A stretch of DNA of 64,000 nt. Origin: Sphingomonas paeninsulae (GTDB lineage Bacteria; Pseudomonadota; Alphaproteobacteria; Sphingomonadales; Sphingomonadaceae). Where the stretch lies: contig NZ_CP032829.1 of the NCBI RefSeq assembly GCF_003660165.1, positions 1,054,001 to 1,118,000 on the forward strand, written 5' to 3'. The position numbers and the translations under genes were made by a program. Below, one piece after another: positions 17,798 to 28,721 of the stretch. Below the pieces are notes generated by a model that searched no databases, was not told the origin of the DNA, and worked only from the letters and a program-made list of their open reading frames with translations. Positions within the stretch are counted from its first letter, which is position 1; the number at the start of each line of letters is the position of its first letter.

Positions 17798-18970
17798 TCA
17801 GGCTCCGGGCAATTCGAGGATACGTTTGGCAACGACGCCGAGCATGATCTCGCTCGTGCCGCCCTCGATGCTGTTGCCCTTTGTCCGCAACCAGCTACGC
17901 GCTTTCACGCCGCCGCCGGATGCTTCGCTATCCCATTCGAGAGCATCCGAACCGCCAGCCGCCATGATAAGTTCAAAGCGTTTCTTGTTCAGTTCGGTGC
18001 CGATGTATTTCATCATATTGGGTTCGGCCGGGTGGTTCTTACCCGCCTTCATTTCATCGACGAACTTTTCGCTCATCGCGCGGAAAGCCATAACCTCGAC
18101 GTCAAAATTCGCCATTTCCGCCCGCAACACGGGTTCGTCGGCAGCAACGTCTTTGAATTGCGCGCCGATCGACATCATGTCGGTGCCGAGACCACCGCCA
18201 GAGATCATCTCTCGTTCATGGCCGAGCAGATATTTGGCAACGTCCCAGCCACGATTCAGTTCGCCGACAATCTGGTCCTTTGGCACGACGACATTGTCGA
18301 AAAAGGTTTCGCAGAACGGGGAACTACCGCTGATCAACAGGATCGGTTTCGTGCTGACGCCGGGCGTCGTCATGTCGAACAGCAGGAAGCTGATACCCCG
18401 GTATTTGTCCGTCTTGTCGGTACGGACGAGGCAGAAAATCCAGTCGGCCTTGTCGGCATAGCTGGTCCAGATCTTTTGGCCGTTGACGACCCAATGATCG
18501 CCCTTGTCCTCTCCAAATGTGGCGAGCGAGACGAGATCGGACCCTGATCCGGGTTCGGAATAGCCCTGGCACCAGCGGATTTCGCCACGGGCGATCTGGT
18601 TGAGGTAATGGACCTTCTGTTCCTCGGTGCCGAATTTCAGCAGCGCCGGTCCGAGCATCCAGATACCAAAGCTGGACAGTGGCGCGCGACAGTGAAGCGT
18701 CGCCATTTCCTGACGCAATATCTTTGTCTGTTCGGGCGTCAGTCCGCCGCCGCCATATTGTTTCGGCCAGTCGGGCACGGTCCAGCCCCTTCCCGCCATT
18801 ATATCGAGCCACTGTTTTTGCGCAGGCGATTTGAACACAAAATTGCGGCCGCCCCAACATGCATCGGTTTCGTCACGCACCGGCTCGCGCATTTCGGCAG
18901 GGCAGTTCGCCTCAAGCCAAGCACGCGTCTCAATACGGAAAGTTTCAAGCGCTTCTTGTGTCTCCGGCAT
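17798..18970 (-). CDS. Acyl-CoA dehydrogenase (second of a pair)
   Basis: The 390-residue acyl-CoA dehydrogenase includes WPKQYGGGGLTPEQ, the FAD-binding QGYSEPGSGSDL and the conserved VNGQKIWTSYADKADWIFCLVRTD region. The C-terminal GNSIEGGTSEIMLGVVAKRIL is typical of FadE paralogues. It is the first gene of the minus-strand operon and divergent from another acyl-CoA dehydrogenase at 19133 across a 162-bp control region. With its 4-bp-spaced neighbour it may form an alpha2beta2-type enzyme acting on a bulky acyl-CoA. Confidence 0.9.
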   Translation of the reverse strand: MPETQEALETFRIETRAWLEANCPAEMREPVRDETDACWGGRNFVFKSPAQKQWLDIMAGRGWTVPDWPKQYGGGGLTPEQTKILRQEMATLHCRAPLSSFGIWMLGPALLKFGTEEQKVHYLNQIARGEIRWCQGYSEPGSGSDLVSLATFGEDKGDHWVVNGQKIWTSYADKADWIFCLVRTDKTDKYRGISFLLFDMTTPGVSTKPILLISGSSPFCETFFDNVVVPKDQIVGELNRGWDVAKYLLGHEREMISGGGLGTDMMSIGAQFKDVAADEPVLRAEMANFDVEVMAFRAMSEKFVDEMKAGKNHPAEPNMMKYIGTELNKKRFELIMAAGGSDALEWDSEASGGGVKARSWLRTKGNSIEGGTSEIMLGVVAKRILELPGA

Positions 18971-19132
18971 CGTCTCTCTCCAAAGTCGATTCTGAAGGCA
19001 AAGCTATGACGGCTTTACGTGCCCGGCAAGCGCGCTCGCAGGAGTGCCGCTTTCCGTAGCGGCAAAGTTTTGCCGGTTGACCGCTCCCGAATCGCTGACC
19101 TAGCAAGCTGCAAAATAATGAGGAGAGCGACG

Positions 19133-20416
19133 ATGGATTTCGACCTGACGGAACGCCAGAGTTACTGGCGCGACCGCGTTCGCAGCCACATGGCTTCCCA
19201 CGTTTTTCCGCGCGCGCAGGACTATTACGATCAGCAGGCAAAGGGCGAGCGCTGGAAGGTCTTGCCCGTGGTCGAAGAGGAAAAGGCACGCGCCAAAGCA
19301 GCGGGCATCTGGAACCTGTTCATGCCGCCGACCGCCGGTCGCGCGCACGTCGACGACAGCTTTGAATTCGAAGGGCCGGGACTGACCAACCTCGAATACG
19401 CGCTGTGTGCCGAGGAGATGGGCCGGATCGGCTGGGGAGCGGAAGTTTTCAACTGTTCGGCTCCCGACACTGGCAACATGGAAGTGCTGCACCGCTATGG
19501 CTCGCGCGGGCAGAAGGACCGCTGGCTGAAACCGCTGATGAATGGCGAAATCCGGTCGGCATTCCTGATGACCGAACCCGATGTCGCATCGTCGGACGCC
19601 ACCAATATCGAGACTTCGATCAGGCGTGAGGGCGACGAATATGTCCTGAACGGCGTCAAATGGTGGTCATCGGGCGCGGGTGATCCACGCTGCAAGATCG
19701 CCATCGTGATGGGCAAAACCGATTTCGAAGCGCAGCGCCATTCGCAACAGTCGATGGTGTTGATGGAGCTGGACGCGCCGGGCGTGAACATCCTGCGCCA
19801 CCTGCCGGTATTCGGGTTCGATGACGCCCCGCATGGTCATATGGAAATCGAACTGAAGGACGTCCGCATCCCGGCGACCAACATGTTGCTGGGCGAGGGT
19901 CGCGGGTTCGAAATCGCGCAGGGACGCCTTGGGCCGGGCCGTATCCATCACTGTATGCGCACCATCGGAACCGCCGAAGTTGCGTTGGAAAAAATGACCA
20001 AGCGCCTGCTTAGCCGTGTCGCCTTCGGCAAACGGATTGCCGATCACAGCGTCTGGGAACAACGCGTTGCCGCCGCCCGCATCGACATCGAATTGAACCG
20101 GCTGCTTTGCCTGAAAGCTGCCGACATGATGGACAAGGTCGGCAATAAATCAGCACAGGCCGAAATTGCGATGATCAAAGTTTCGGCCCCCAACATGGCG
20201 CTGCGGATTCTGGACGATGCCATTCAGGCGTTCGGTGGGGCCGGTGTGTCGAGCGATGCTGGACTGGCCGAGGCCTATGCCCATCAACGCACGCTGCGCA
20301 TCGCGGACGGCCCGGACGAGGTTCACGCGAGGTCGATCGCGCGGATCGAATTCGGGAAATATGGCGAAAAGGCCACGCGTCCGCTTTCGAGCGGGGACAT
20401 GGGGGCCACCCGATGA
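19133..20416 (+). CDS. ACAD10/11-like acyl-CoA dehydrogenase
   Basis: The 427-residue protein starts at the ATG of 19133 ([16 protein letters not shown]) after a good AGGAG site; the open frame upstream is not conserved-looking. Blocks [48 protein letters not shown] and [12 protein letters not shown] are those of the dehydrogenase domain of mammalian ACAD10/ACAD11. In that group the enzyme acts after an APH-type kinase domain during 4-hydroxyacid breakdown. Here the kinase-like gene is two genes downstream (21498). The stop overlaps the ADH start by 4 bp. First gene of a six-gene operon. Confidence 0.9.
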   Translation: MDFDLTERQSYWRDRVRSHMASHVFPRAQDYYDQQAKGERWKVLPVVEEEKARAKAAGIWNLFMPPTAGRAHVDDSFEFEGPGLTNLEYALCAEEMGRIGWGAEVFNCSAPDTGNMEVLHRYGSRGQKDRWLKPLMNGEIRSAFLMTEPDVASSDATNIETSIRREGDEYVLNGVKWWSSGAGDPRCKIAIVMGKTDFEAQRHSQQSMVLMELDAPGVNILRHLPVFGFDDAPHGHMEIELKDVRIPATNMLLGEGRGFEIAQGRLGPGRIHHCMRTIGTAEVALEKMTKRLLSRVAFGKRIADHSVWEQRVAAARIDIELNRLLCLKAADMMDKVGNKSAQAEIAMIKVSAPNMALRILDDAIQAFGGAGVSSDAGLAEAYAHQRTLRIADGPDEVHARSIARIEFGKYGEKATRPLSSGDMGATR

Positions 20417-21501
20417 AAGCGGCAGTCCTTTATAACGCAAAGACCCCGCTGACGATCGAGGATCTGCGCGTCGATAATCCGCAGCCGCGTGAGGTGTTGA
20501 TCCGCACCGCAGCCTGTGGGGTTTGCCGGTCCGATCTGCACTTCATCGATGGATTTTATCCGCACGAGATGCCGTGTGTTCCGGGGCATGAGGCAGCAGG
20601 CATCGTCGAAGCGGTCGGGAGCGAAGTCCGCACGGTCAGGGTGGGCGATGCCGTCGTCACATGCCTTTCCGCCTATTGCGGACATTGCGAATTTTGCGTG
20701 ACTGGGCGGCTGTCGCTGTGCCTTGGCGGAGACACGCGGCGTCAAAAGGGTGCATCACCGCGGATTGTCCGTAGCAGCGACGATACTCCGGTGGCCCAGA
20801 TGTTTAACCTGTCGGCCTATGCCGAAATGATGCTGGTCCACGAACATGCGTGCGTCCGCATCAACCCCGAGATGCCGCTCGACCGCGCGGCCATTCTGGG
20901 CTGCGCTGTCGTGACGGGTGCAGGTGCAGTGTTTCATGCCGCCGATATTACGCCCGGCGATATCGTGGCGGTTATCGGTTGTGGTGGCGTTGGGCTGGCT
21001 GCGGTCAATGCAGCGAAGATTGCCGGGGCCGGGCGGATTATCGCCTGTGATCCGGTTGCCGACAAGCGCGAGCTGGCCCTGAAGCTGGGTGCGACCGATA
21101 CCGTCGATGCCGGAGTAGAGGATGCGGCCAGGCAGATCGTGGAAATGACAAAGGGCGGCGTCGATCATGCGATCGAGGCGGTCGGACGACCTGCTTCGAG
21201 CAAGCTTGCGGTCGACATACTGAAACGCGGGGGCATGGCGACAATCCTCGGCATGATGCCGCTGAACGAGAAAGTCGGCCTCAGCGCGATGGATTTGCTG
21301 TCGGGCAAAAAACTACAGGGTGCTTTGATGGGGGCGAACCGGTTTCCCGTCGACATTCCAAAGCTAGTCGATTTCTATATGCGCGGGCGGCTCGACCTCG
21401 ACACGATCATCGCCGAGCGTATCCCGCTCGACCGGATCAACGAAGCCTTCGATACTTTGCGCACTGGTGACAGCGCCCGCAGCGTGGTGGTGTTCGGATG
21501 A
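20413..21501 (+). CDS. Zinc-dependent alcohol dehydrogenase (MDR family)
   Basis: The 362-residue class III-like Zn alcohol dehydrogenase has catalytic zinc ligands in [10 protein letters not shown] and PGHEAAGIV, four structural-zinc cysteines in [15 protein letters not shown], and the NAD-binding [18 protein letters not shown]. It oxidises an alcohol (or reduces an aldehyde) and is embedded between an ACAD10/11-like dehydrogenase and an APH-like kinase, with 4-bp overlaps at both ends. It most likely handles a hydroxylated lipid intermediate of the same pathway. Confidence 0.9.
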   Translation: MKAAVLYNAKTPLTIEDLRVDNPQPREVLIRTAACGVCRSDLHFIDGFYPHEMPCVPGHEAAGIVEAVGSEVRTVRVGDAVVTCLSAYCGHCEFCVTGRLSLCLGGDTRRQKGASPRIVRSSDDTPVAQMFNLSAYAEMMLVHEHACVRINPEMPLDRAAILGCAVVTGAGAVFHAADITPGDIVAVIGCGGVGLAAVNAAKIAGAGRIIACDPVADKRELALKLGATDTVDAGVEDAARQIVEMTKGGVDHAIEAVGRPASSKLAVDILKRGGMATILGMMPLNEKVGLSAMDLLSGKKLQGALMGANRFPVDIPKLVDFYMRGRLDLDTIIAERIPLDRINEAFDTLRTGDSARSVVVFG

Positions 21502-22565
21502 GCATCGATGCTTCTGTCGATATGGTCGGAACCGTTGCGGTTCCCGAACGCGACCGGCTCGACGAAGGACGGCTGACCGCGTGGATGAACGCCTGTGTCG
21601 AAGGCTTTAAAGGGCCACTGACGCTGTCGAAGTTCGCCGGCGGGCAATCTAACCCGACATACCGTATCGACTGTCCCTCGGGGCCTTATGTGCTCCGTCG
21701 CAAGCCGTTCGGCGTCCTGTTGCCGAGCGCTCATGCGGTGGATCGTGAATATGCGGTCATATCGGGACTGTATTCGGCGGGTTTCCCAGTGCCGCGCCCT
21801 TATGGCCTGTGCACCGACGACGCGGTGATCGGGTCGATGTTCTATGTGATGGGTCTGGTCGTCGGACGGACGATCTGGGATGGCGCTCTACCCGATGTCG
21901 CGCACGATCAGCGGCGACCGACGTATGAGGCAATGATCGACACGCTCGCGGCGTTGCACTCGGTCGATTACGAAGCGGCGGGTCTGGGCAACTATGGCAA
22001 GCCCGGCAATTATTTCGAGCGCCAGGTCGGGCGCTGGACCAAGCAATATCGTGCGTCGGAAACCGAACACGTGCCCGATATGGAGCGGCTGATCGAGTAT
22101 CTGCCGCAAACCATCCCGCCGCAAACGCGAACCAGCATCGTGCATGGCGATTTCCGTATCGACAACATGATCTTCGACGCTGCTGAACCAAAAGTGCTGG
22201 CGGTGCTGGACTGGGAATTGTCCACGCTCGGCGATCCGCTTGCCGATGTCGCCTATCTGTTGATGAACTGGGTGACTCAGCCAGAGGGGCGTTCGGGATT
22301 GCTGGGTTTGGATCTGGTTGCGCTGAACATCCCGACGCTGGATCAAGCCGCAGCGCGTTATTGCGAAAAGACCGGGCGCGACGGGATTCCCGATCTGAAC
22401 TGGTATTTCGCCTATAACATGTTTCGGTTGGCCGGGATCGTTCAAGGCATCAAGAAGCGCGTGGTCGATGGCACAGCGTCGTCGGCATTTGCTGCCCAAA
22501 CCGCCAAACGCGTTCCTGCATTGGCGGCGACGGCATGGGGCTTCGCACAAAAGGCAGGTAAATGA
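21498..22565 (+). CDS. APH-family kinase, ACAD10/11 N-domain type
   Basis: The 355-residue aminoglycoside phosphotransferase-fold protein has an N-lobe [23 protein letters not shown], the catalytic loop [13 protein letters not shown] (Asp base, Asn) and the metal-binding [22 protein letters not shown]. These blocks match the APH domain of ACAD10/11 and LvaA-type kinases, which phosphorylate a 4-hydroxyacyl-CoA. It is co-encoded with an ACAD10/11-like dehydrogenase, overlapping its neighbours by 4 bp on each side. An antibiotic-resistance role is unlikely from context. Confidence 0.86.
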   Translation: MSIDASVDMVGTVAVPERDRLDEGRLTAWMNACVEGFKGPLTLSKFAGGQSNPTYRIDCPSGPYVLRRKPFGVLLPSAHAVDREYAVISGLYSAGFPVPRPYGLCTDDAVIGSMFYVMGLVVGRTIWDGALPDVAHDQRRPTYEAMIDTLAALHSVDYEAAGLGNYGKPGNYFERQVGRWTKQYRASETEHVPDMERLIEYLPQTIPPQTRTSIVHGDFRIDNMIFDAAEPKVLAVLDWELSTLGDPLADVAYLLMNWVTQPEGRSGLLGLDLVALNIPTLDQAAARYCEKTGRDGIPDLNWYFAYNMFRLAGIVQGIKKRVVDGTASSAFAAQTAKRVPALAATAWGFAQKAGK

Positions 22566-23371
22566 TGAACGGACGACTGACAGGCAAGACTGCGATTATC
22601 ACCGGCGCGGGGTCGGGAATCGGCCGTGCGACAGCGATTCTGTTCGCCAGTGAGGGCGCGAACGTGGTGATCGGTGACTTGTCCGACGGCGTACACGCCA
22701 CGGCACGCGCGATCGAAGCGGCGGGCGGAACGGTGGCGGCGGCCCAGATGGATGCAGGGTCCGAAAATGACGTGGCAGCGCTGGTCGCCGCCGCGATATC
22801 CAGACATGGCGCGGTCAATGTCGCCTATGCCAACGCCGGAATTTCGGGCGGGATGCCGGGGATATTCGACCTTACCGTCGAAGATTGGACAGAGATTTTG
22901 CGGGTGAACCTGATCGGCCCCTGGCTGATGGTGAAACACGCTGGCCGTGCCATGATGGACGCGGGGAACGGCGGGTCGATCATCTGCACCGCCAGTGTAG
23001 CCGGGCTGCGTTCGGGCGCGGGCAGCCCTGCTTATTCGGCATCGAAGGCGGCCGTAATCAATCTGGTACAGACCAGCGCACAACAGCTTTCGGGCACCAA
23101 CGTTCGCGTCAACGCAATCTGTCCGGGTCTGGTCGAAAGCGGCATGACCGAACGGGCCTTTATCTATGCGCGCGAAAAGGGCGTGATGGAAAAAGTCGGT
23201 CGCCTCAATCCCTTGCGCCGCGCGGGTCAACCGGTCGAGATCGCCCAGACGGCACTGTTTCTGGCATCCGATGCGTCGAGCTACGTCAATGGACAGGCGA
23301 TCGTCGTGGATGGCGGACTGTCCTCGTCGCACCCTGTCACACGGCAGGAAACGGGGAAGAGCGCAGCATGA
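22562..23371 (+). CDS. SDR-family oxidoreductase
   Basis: The 269-residue classical SDR has [15 protein letters not shown] (cofactor), the YANAGISGG variant of the NNAG motif, Ser in CTASVAG and YSASKAAV for the YxxxK pair. The C terminus GQAIVDGG-like block ([15 protein letters not shown]) is typical. It is translationally coupled to the APH-kinase upstream and the serine hydrolase downstream, in the same lipid-catabolism operon. Two ATG codons (22562 and 22565) are equally plausible starts. Confidence 0.9.
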   Translation: MMNGRLTGKTAIITGAGSGIGRATAILFASEGANVVIGDLSDGVHATARAIEAAGGTVAAAQMDAGSENDVAALVAAAISRHGAVNVAYANAGISGGMPGIFDLTVEDWTEILRVNLIGPWLMVKHAGRAMMDAGNGGSIICTASVAGLRSGAGSPAYSASKAAVINLVQTSAQQLSGTNVRVNAICPGLVESGMTERAFIYAREKGVMEKVGRLNPLRRAGQPVEIAQTALFLASDASSYVNGQAIVVDGGLSSSHPVTRQETGKSAA

Positions 23372-24591
23372 TGCCGACCGTTTCGGACCCTGAAGAGCTT
23401 GGTTTCGATGCAAGTCGCCTTGCGCGGATCGATGATCTGTTGCGAAGCAAATATATAGAAGGCGGACGGTTTCCCCATGCCGCTTTGTTGATCGGGCGCG
23501 GCGATGAGGTCGCGCATCTGTCCGTAATGGGCGATGCGCGTGCTGGCGAACCCTTGCAGGCGGATGCGATATTCCGCATCGCGTCGATGACCAAGCCGAT
23601 CACGACGATCGCGTTCATGCAACTGGTCGAACAGGGAAAGATCGCCCTGTCAGATCCCGTGACAAAGGTGCTGCCCGAATTCGCAGACATCGGGGTTTTC
23701 GTGTCGGGTGGCGGCAACACACCCTTCGTCACGCGTCCCCCCGCCAACCCGATGAGGATGGTCGATCTGCTGCGCCACACGTCCGGACTGACGTATAGTT
23801 TTCAGGACCGCTCGAACATCGACGCCGCTTATCGCAAGGCCGGATTCGAACGGTTCGACGGGGGATCGTTGGAAGAATTCGTGCTAGCTGTGGCAAAGCT
23901 GCCGCTAGAGTTCGACCCCGGTTCTGCATGGAATTATTCTGTTTCGACCGACATTGTGGGGGCAATCGTTCAGCGCGTGTCGGGACAGTCGCTCGATGCC
24001 TATTTTGCCGAACATATCACCGGCCCGCTCGGAATGGTGGATACGCATTTCCAGATACCCGCCGAAAAACTGGCGCGCGTTCCCGACTGTTACGTCTGGA
24101 CCCCGGTCAAGCCGATGAAGATGTACGATCCCGGCGAAGGCACAGCCTGGGGGCGGGCACCCAAGCTGCTGTCCGGTGGTGGTGGACTGGCCTCGACACT
24201 GGCGGACTATCACCGGTTTGCGCGGATGTTACTCAACGGTGGTGAGTTGGACGGTGCGCGCATCGTATCGCCGCACACCATACGGATGATGACGGCGAAC
24301 CATCTGCCGGGCGGTCGCGACCTGACGCAAATGTCCAAATCGATGTTCAGCGAGGCCGAAAATGCAGGCGCGGGTTTCGGACTCGGTTTCGGCGTCGTGA
24401 CCGATCCAACCGCCACGATGTTACCGGGCAATGCCGGTAATTTTTATTGGGGCGGAATGTTTTCCACAGGGTTTTTCGTCGATCCGGTCGATGACATCAT
24501 CATGGTTTTCATGACGCAATTGATGCCGTCGAACGCCTACCCGGTCCGCGGCGAACTCAAAACAATGGTTTACTCGGCCCTGATCGGCTGA
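23368..24591 (+). CDS. Serine hydrolase of the class C beta-lactamase/esterase family
   Basis: The protein is about 407 residues long and starts at the ATG of 23368, which overlaps the SDR stop by 4 bp (ATGA). The open frame extends 161 codons further upstream but only as a shadow of the SDR gene. Motifs: SxxK in [16 protein letters not shown] and YxN-type YSVSTD in [13 protein letters not shown], with a conserved [12 protein letters not shown] block, all of the EstB/AmpC-like esterase family. No signal peptide, so it is a cytoplasmic esterase rather than a resistance enzyme. It could cleave a lactone or ester intermediate of the operon's substrate. Confidence 0.88.
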   Translation: MMPTVSDPEELGFDASRLARIDDLLRSKYIEGGRFPHAALLIGRGDEVAHLSVMGDARAGEPLQADAIFRIASMTKPITTIAFMQLVEQGKIALSDPVTKVLPEFADIGVFVSGGGNTPFVTRPPANPMRMVDLLRHTSGLTYSFQDRSNIDAAYRKAGFERFDGGSLEEFVLAVAKLPLEFDPGSAWNYSVSTDIVGAIVQRVSGQSLDAYFAEHITGPLGMVDTHFQIPAEKLARVPDCYVWTPVKPMKMYDPGEGTAWGRAPKLLSGGGGLASTLADYHRFARMLLNGGELDGARIVSPHTIRMMTANHLPGGRDLTQMSKSMFSEAENAGAGFGLGFGVVTDPTATMLPGNAGNFYWGGMFSTGFFVDPVDDIIMVFMTQLMPSNAYPVRGELKTMVYSALIG

Positions 24592-24609
24592 TTTTCGGAG
24601 AGTTTAACA

Positions 24610-26637
24610 ATGACTTCCCCCGTCACAACCGAGCGCCATGACGATGTTCTCGTCATCATTTCCAATAATCCACCGGTCAACGCGCTAGGCGCGAACGTCC
24701 GCATCGGGCTGGACGCTGGCATCAGGGAAGCGTTGGCCGATGAAAGCATAAAGGCTGTCGTCATTCGCTGCGACGGACGCACTTTCTTCGCTGGCGCAGA
24801 CATTACCGAATTTACCAAGCCTCCGGTCGAACCCGGCCTGCCTGATGTCGTGAACACGATCGAGGCATCGACCAAACCGGTAATCGCGGCGATCCACGGT
24901 ACGGCACTCGGTGGAGGCTGCGAAGTTACACTGGGCTGCCATTACCGGATTGCCGTGCCTTCGGCGAAAATGGGCACCCCCGAGGTGAAGCTGGGATTGT
25001 TACCGGGCGCGGGTGGCACCCAACGTCTGCCGCGCGTTGCTGGCATCGAGGCTGCGGTTGAGATGTGCGCAACGGGAACGCCGGTCGGCGCAAAGAAGGC
25101 ACTTGAGATCGGGTTGATCGATCGGCTGGCAGGTGAAGACAGCCTTGCGAAGGACGCCATTGCATTCGCGCGTGAAATGATCGCCAAGGGACCACGTCCG
25201 TCGCGCAATCTTCCGGTAAAGGGCGATGTTGCCGCCATTGCTGCTTTTGCAAAGGTCAATGCGCGCAAGTTTCGCGGTTTCGAAGCACCCGCCGCCAACA
25301 TCACCTGCGTCGAAGCGGCGACGCGTCTGCCGTTCGAAGAAGGTCTTGCGTTCGAACGCGAACAGTTTTTCAAACTGATAATGGGCGTTCAATCAGCCGC
25401 TCAACGTCACATTTTCTTCGCCGAACGTCAGGCACAAAAGATCGATGGCATCGCGCCGGACGTGAAACCACGAACCATCAACCGCGTCGGTGTGATCGGG
25501 GCGGGCACGATGGGTGGCGGAATTTCGATGAACTTCCTGAGCGCAGGCGTTGCGGTGACAATCGTCGAGATGAAGCAGGATGCGCTCGACAAGGGCACCG
25601 GCATCATGCGCAAGAATTACGAGGCGAGCGCGGCCAAGGGTCGCATGAAGCCCGAGCAGGTCGAAGCTGCAATGGGCCTGTTGAAGCCGACACTCGCGTT
25701 GGAAGAACTGGCCGATTGCGACCTTATTATCGAGGCGGTTTATGAAAACATGGACGTCAAAAAGGAAATTTTCGGCAAGCTCGACAAGATCTGCAAGCCC
25801 GGTGCCATCTTGGCCTCGAACACCAGCTACCTCAATATCGACGAGATCGCCGCCAGCACGAGCCGCCCGCAGGATGTGCTGGGAATGCACTTTTTCTCGC
25901 CCGCCAATGTCATGAAACTGCTTGAAGTCGTGCGGGGGGCAAAGACTGCACCGGACGCGCTGATGACCGCGATGGGACTTGCCAAAAAGATCGGCAAGGT
26001 CGCCGTTGTTGCCGGCGTATGCCACGGCTTCATCGGCAATCGTATGCTCGAGCCGCGTCAAATGGAAGCGATGAAACTGTTGATGGAGGGCGCAACGCCC
26101 GCCCAGGTCGATCGGGTCCACGTCGAGTTCGGAATGCCGATGGGACCGTTTCAGATGGCCGATCTGGCCGGCGTCGATATCGGCTGGCACCGCGACCCGA
26201 CCCGGATTGAAAATATCCGCGATGCGCTCGCCGCAGTGGGGCGCTGGGGTCAGAAAACCGGCAAGGGATTCTATGACTATGATGAAAAGCGTAACCCGAC
26301 CCCGTCGGTCGAAACACAGCAGATTATCGACGACTTCTCGGCAAAGGCTGGCCTGACCAAGCGCGAAATCAGCGATCAGGAGATCATCGAACGGACGCTA
26401 TACACGATGGTCAACGAAGGCGCGCGGATACTGGAAGAAGGCATGGCGCAACGGGCTTCGGACATCGATGTTGTGTGGATCTATGGCTATGGCTGGCCGG
26501 TCTATCGCGGCGGACCGATGTTTTGGGCCGATACCGAAGGCAATGACAAGATCGTCGCCGGTCTGGAAAAGCATGGCTTCGCAATCGCCCCGCTTCTCAA
26601 AAGGCTGGCGGAGACCAAGGGGCGGTTCAATCGATAG
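24610..26637 (+). CDS. Bifunctional enoyl-CoA hydratase / 3-hydroxyacyl-CoA dehydrogenase (FadB/FadJ type)
   Basis: The 675-residue fusion has an N-terminal crotonase domain (about residues 1-190: [49 protein letters not shown]), then a Rossmann NAD domain ([21 protein letters not shown], around residue 295) and two 3HCDH C-terminal domains ([37 protein letters not shown]). It performs hydration and dehydrogenation of beta-oxidation. No thiolase gene is adjacent. Last gene of the plus-strand catabolic operon, 18 bp after the serine hydrolase. Length fits the alphaproteobacterial FadJ-like group (E. coli FadB is about 730). Confidence 0.95.
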   Translation: MTSPVTTERHDDVLVIISNNPPVNALGANVRIGLDAGIREALADESIKAVVIRCDGRTFFAGADITEFTKPPVEPGLPDVVNTIEASTKPVIAAIHGTALGGGCEVTLGCHYRIAVPSAKMGTPEVKLGLLPGAGGTQRLPRVAGIEAAVEMCATGTPVGAKKALEIGLIDRLAGEDSLAKDAIAFAREMIAKGPRPSRNLPVKGDVAAIAAFAKVNARKFRGFEAPAANITCVEAATRLPFEEGLAFEREQFFKLIMGVQSAAQRHIFFAERQAQKIDGIAPDVKPRTINRVGVIGAGTMGGGISMNFLSAGVAVTIVEMKQDALDKGTGIMRKNYEASAAKGRMKPEQVEAAMGLLKPTLALEELADCDLIIEAVYENMDVKKEIFGKLDKICKPGAILASNTSYLNIDEIAASTSRPQDVLGMHFFSPANVMKLLEVVRGAKTAPDALMTAMGLAKKIGKVAVVAGVCHGFIGNRMLEPRQMEAMKLLMEGATPAQVDRVHVEFGMPMGPFQMADLAGVDIGWHRDPTRIENIRDALAAVGRWGQKTGKGFYDYDEKRNPTPSVETQQIIDDFSAKAGLTKREISDQEIIERTLYTMVNEGARILEEGMAQRASDIDVVWIYGYGWPVYRGGPMFWADTEGNDKIVAGLEKHGFAIAPLLKRLAETKGRFNR

Positions 26638-26651
26638 AGCGGCACACTAAA

Positions 26652-26675
26652 GGACGCGCTTTGATAAGCGCGTCC
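26652..26675. terminator. Strong bidirectional terminator hairpin
   Basis: GGACGCGCTT (26652-26661) pairs perfectly with AAGCGCGTCC (26666-26675) around a 4-nt loop. It sits in the 53-bp gap between the beta-oxidation gene and the convergent histidine kinase gene, so it can end both transcripts. Confidence 0.75.
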
Positions 26676-26690
26676 GCTATATTGTAACCA

Positions 26691-27881
26691 TTAAAGTTCG
26701 ACGCCCTCTCCGGCTGGCATTCTGAATGTAAACCGCGTGGCGGCGTCGGTGGATGTTACGGTTATCGCGCCGCCATGTGCGCTCGCGACCTCGGATGCGA
26801 TATACAGACCTAGTCCCAGCCCCTGTTGGTTGGACCTGATATCGCCACGCGCAAAAGGTGCGAACAGACGATCCATCGCTTGGGGTGAGATAGGGTCGCC
26901 GGCATTTTCAACGGAGAATTCGAAACTATCGTCGATCGTTACCGCGCGAACATGGACCGGGGATTCAGGACTGCCATGTGTAATGGCGTTGGCCATCAGG
27001 TTCGAGAAGAGTTGTGCCAGTCGCGCCGGATCGCACAGCAATTTTTCCATTGGCAAGAACTCTTCCGTGATGATCTTGTCCGGAAAAGCGGCGCGCAATT
27101 CGGCGGCAACGTGTTGGACCACCTGGCCGATAACAACCGGTTTTCGCTGCACGATGATTCCATCACCCATGCGCGTGCGAGCGAAGTCGAGAACATCATC
27201 GATCAGTTTGGACATACGCCGCACCGCGCCCTTGGTGAGATCTATCACGCTTAAGCCACGGGGGCTCAATGAATCACGTCCAAGTGTCTGAATACCTGCG
27301 TCGATCGCAGCCAGTGGATTGCGCAGATCGTGACCCAGCACCGCAATGAACTGCTCACGCAACGCCGACATTTCGCGTTCGTTACTAAGGCTCGCCTCGC
27401 TAACGGCCACCCGGTCGATCGCATCGAGGTGAAAGGCGATCAGTTCGGCAAAGAGTTTGAACATCGCAACGATTTCGGGATTTTCCAACTGCGCCGGGCG
27501 TGGGTCGATGGCGCATAACGTTCCGAAAAAGCGTCCGTCGGGCAGGACGATCGGCATCGAGATATAGCTTTTGAAGCCATAAAGCGCGGGCGTCGGATGT
27601 GTGAGAAAGGAGGATTTGTCGACATCGTTAATGATGACAGGTTCGCGATGTTCACGGATCTCATTGCAAATCGTTGTTTCGATTTTAAGCTCGCCGCCGG
27701 GTGCCAGCCCAAAAGCGATATCGTCCTTTACGCTGCAGGCGACCCAGCGATCTTCGGTTACGCGAGCAACGGCGGCGAAACCCATGCCAGTCGTGCGACA
27801 AATGACGTCAAGGATCGATGGCACTGCGGGTATTCGAGCGATTGCGGCAACGTCGCGCGCAATCCAGTCATCCGCCATCAT
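26691..27881 (-). CDS. Soluble GAF-domain sensor histidine kinase
   Basis: The protein is about 396 residues with no transmembrane segment. A GAF domain spans roughly residues 20-160, with the block SYISMPIVLPDGRFFGTLCAID. A HisKA dimerisation helix has phospho-acceptor His184 in LGHDLRNPLAAID. The HATPase_c domain shows NLMANAITHG (N box), FSVENAGDPI and GLGLGLYIASEVA (G boxes). It probably senses a cytoplasmic small molecule, possibly redox or light via a bilin-like ligand, but the ligand is unknown. No response regulator gene is adjacent, so it is an orphan kinase. Confidence 0.88.
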   Translation of the reverse strand: MMADDWIARDVAAIARIPAVPSILDVICRTTGMGFAAVARVTEDRWVACSVKDDIAFGLAPGGELKIETTICNEIREHREPVIINDVDKSSFLTHPTPALYGFKSYISMPIVLPDGRFFGTLCAIDPRPAQLENPEIVAMFKLFAELIAFHLDAIDRVAVSEASLSNEREMSALREQFIAVLGHDLRNPLAAIDAGIQTLGRDSLSPRGLSVIDLTKGAVRRMSKLIDDVLDFARTRMGDGIIVQRKPVVIGQVVQHVAAELRAAFPDKIITEEFLPMEKLLCDPARLAQLFSNLMANAITHGSPESPVHVRAVTIDDSFEFSVENAGDPISPQAMDRLFAPFARGDIRSNQQGLGLGLYIASEVASAHGGAITVTSTDAATRFTFRMPAGEGVEL

Positions 27882-28116
27882 TCTTCAGCCCCCTGTCGGC
27901 TCCAACTCGCTTAAAAGGCCAGCCATAATTACCTAGTGCAGCGTCGCATGATCGTAAATATCCGAAACAAGCAGGATATTCCCGCAGTTTGTCAGGCTGA
28001 AAATCGCTTCGTCCTGCTCGTCGCGCGGCTCATCGCGGGCGAGCCCTCCCATCTATTTCCTCTTAACCAATTGCCCGCCACTAAGGTTCCAGAGAACGCA
28101 AAAGGGGTTTGCAACA

Positions 28117-28662
28117 GTGCGGTTTTTGGCACCGATTTTCGGATTGAGCGTATTTATGCTCTCGATATTGACCCCCGCACCTGCTCACGCTCAGTTTTAT
28201 CAGTGCGTTGCTTATGCGCGCGAAGTCACCGGCGTCGAAATTCGTGGCAATGCCAACACCTGGTGGGGACAGGCCGAGGGCCGCTACCAGCGCGGCAAGG
28301 CTCCCAAAGCGGGTGCGATACTCGCCTTCAAATCAATGCATGGTATGCCTGCGGGCCATGTTGCCGTCGTTGCGAAAGTCTTGAACGATCGCGAAGTGCT
28401 GCTGGACCACGCCAACTGGTCGAGCCGTGGCCGTGTCGAACACGGGGTACGCGCTGTCGATGTTTCGCCCGAGGGCGACTGGAGCCAGGTTCGCGTATGG
28501 TACGCTGGAATTGGCGATCTAGGCACTCGGACCAATCCGACCTTCGGGTTCATTTACCCCGACAGCCGCCCTGCCCCGGTTTATGCCGACGCCGCGCCGC
28601 ATAAGGCTCGCGGATCACTGGTGAGCCAGGATGTTATTCAACTGGCGATGCTAGAGCGCTGA
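28117..28662 (+). CDS. Secreted CHAP-domain amidase/peptidase
   Basis: The 181-residue protein has a signal peptide ending in APAHA (cleavage near residue 25). The mature part is a compact CHAP domain: catalytic Cys30 in FYQCVAYAREVTG, GNANTWW, His81 in PAGHVAVV and the acidic/Asn block LLDHANW. CHAP enzymes cleave peptidoglycan amides or peptide crosslinks, here in the periplasm or outside. GTG start supported by AAAGGGG 9 bases upstream. A C-terminal tail of about 40 residues lacks known motifs. Monocistronic with its own terminator. Confidence 0.85.
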   Translation: MRFLAPIFGLSVFMLSILTPAPAHAQFYQCVAYAREVTGVEIRGNANTWWGQAEGRYQRGKAPKAGAILAFKSMHGMPAGHVAVVAKVLNDREVLLDHANWSSRGRVEHGVRAVDVSPEGDWSQVRVWYAGIGDLGTRTNPTFGFIYPDSRPAPVYADAAPHKARGSLVSQDVIQLAMLER

Positions 28663-28684
28663 ACCAGCGACTTTACTGTCAAGA

Positions 28685-28705
28685 CGGGTTCGATCAACGA
28701 ACCCG
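28685..28705 (+). terminator. Intrinsic terminator after the CHAP gene
   Basis: An 8-bp perfect stem (CGGGTTCG/CGAACCCG, 5-nt loop) lies 23 nt after the stop and is followed by a T-containing stretch (CTTAATCTCATTTATT). Confidence 0.6.
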
Positions 28706-28721
28706 CTCAACTTAATCTCAT

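Noticed and set aside
21498-22565. The APH-fold gene as an aminoglycoside-resistance gene
   Set aside because: Its blocks match the ACAD10/11 N-domain type and it is coupled to lipid-catabolism genes on both sides.
22885-23367. A 161-codon N-terminal extension of the serine hydrolase
   Set aside because: It overlaps the SDR gene in another frame and reads as an Arg-rich shadow; the hydrolase fold begins at [13 protein letters not shown], which is coupled to the SDR stop by ATGA.
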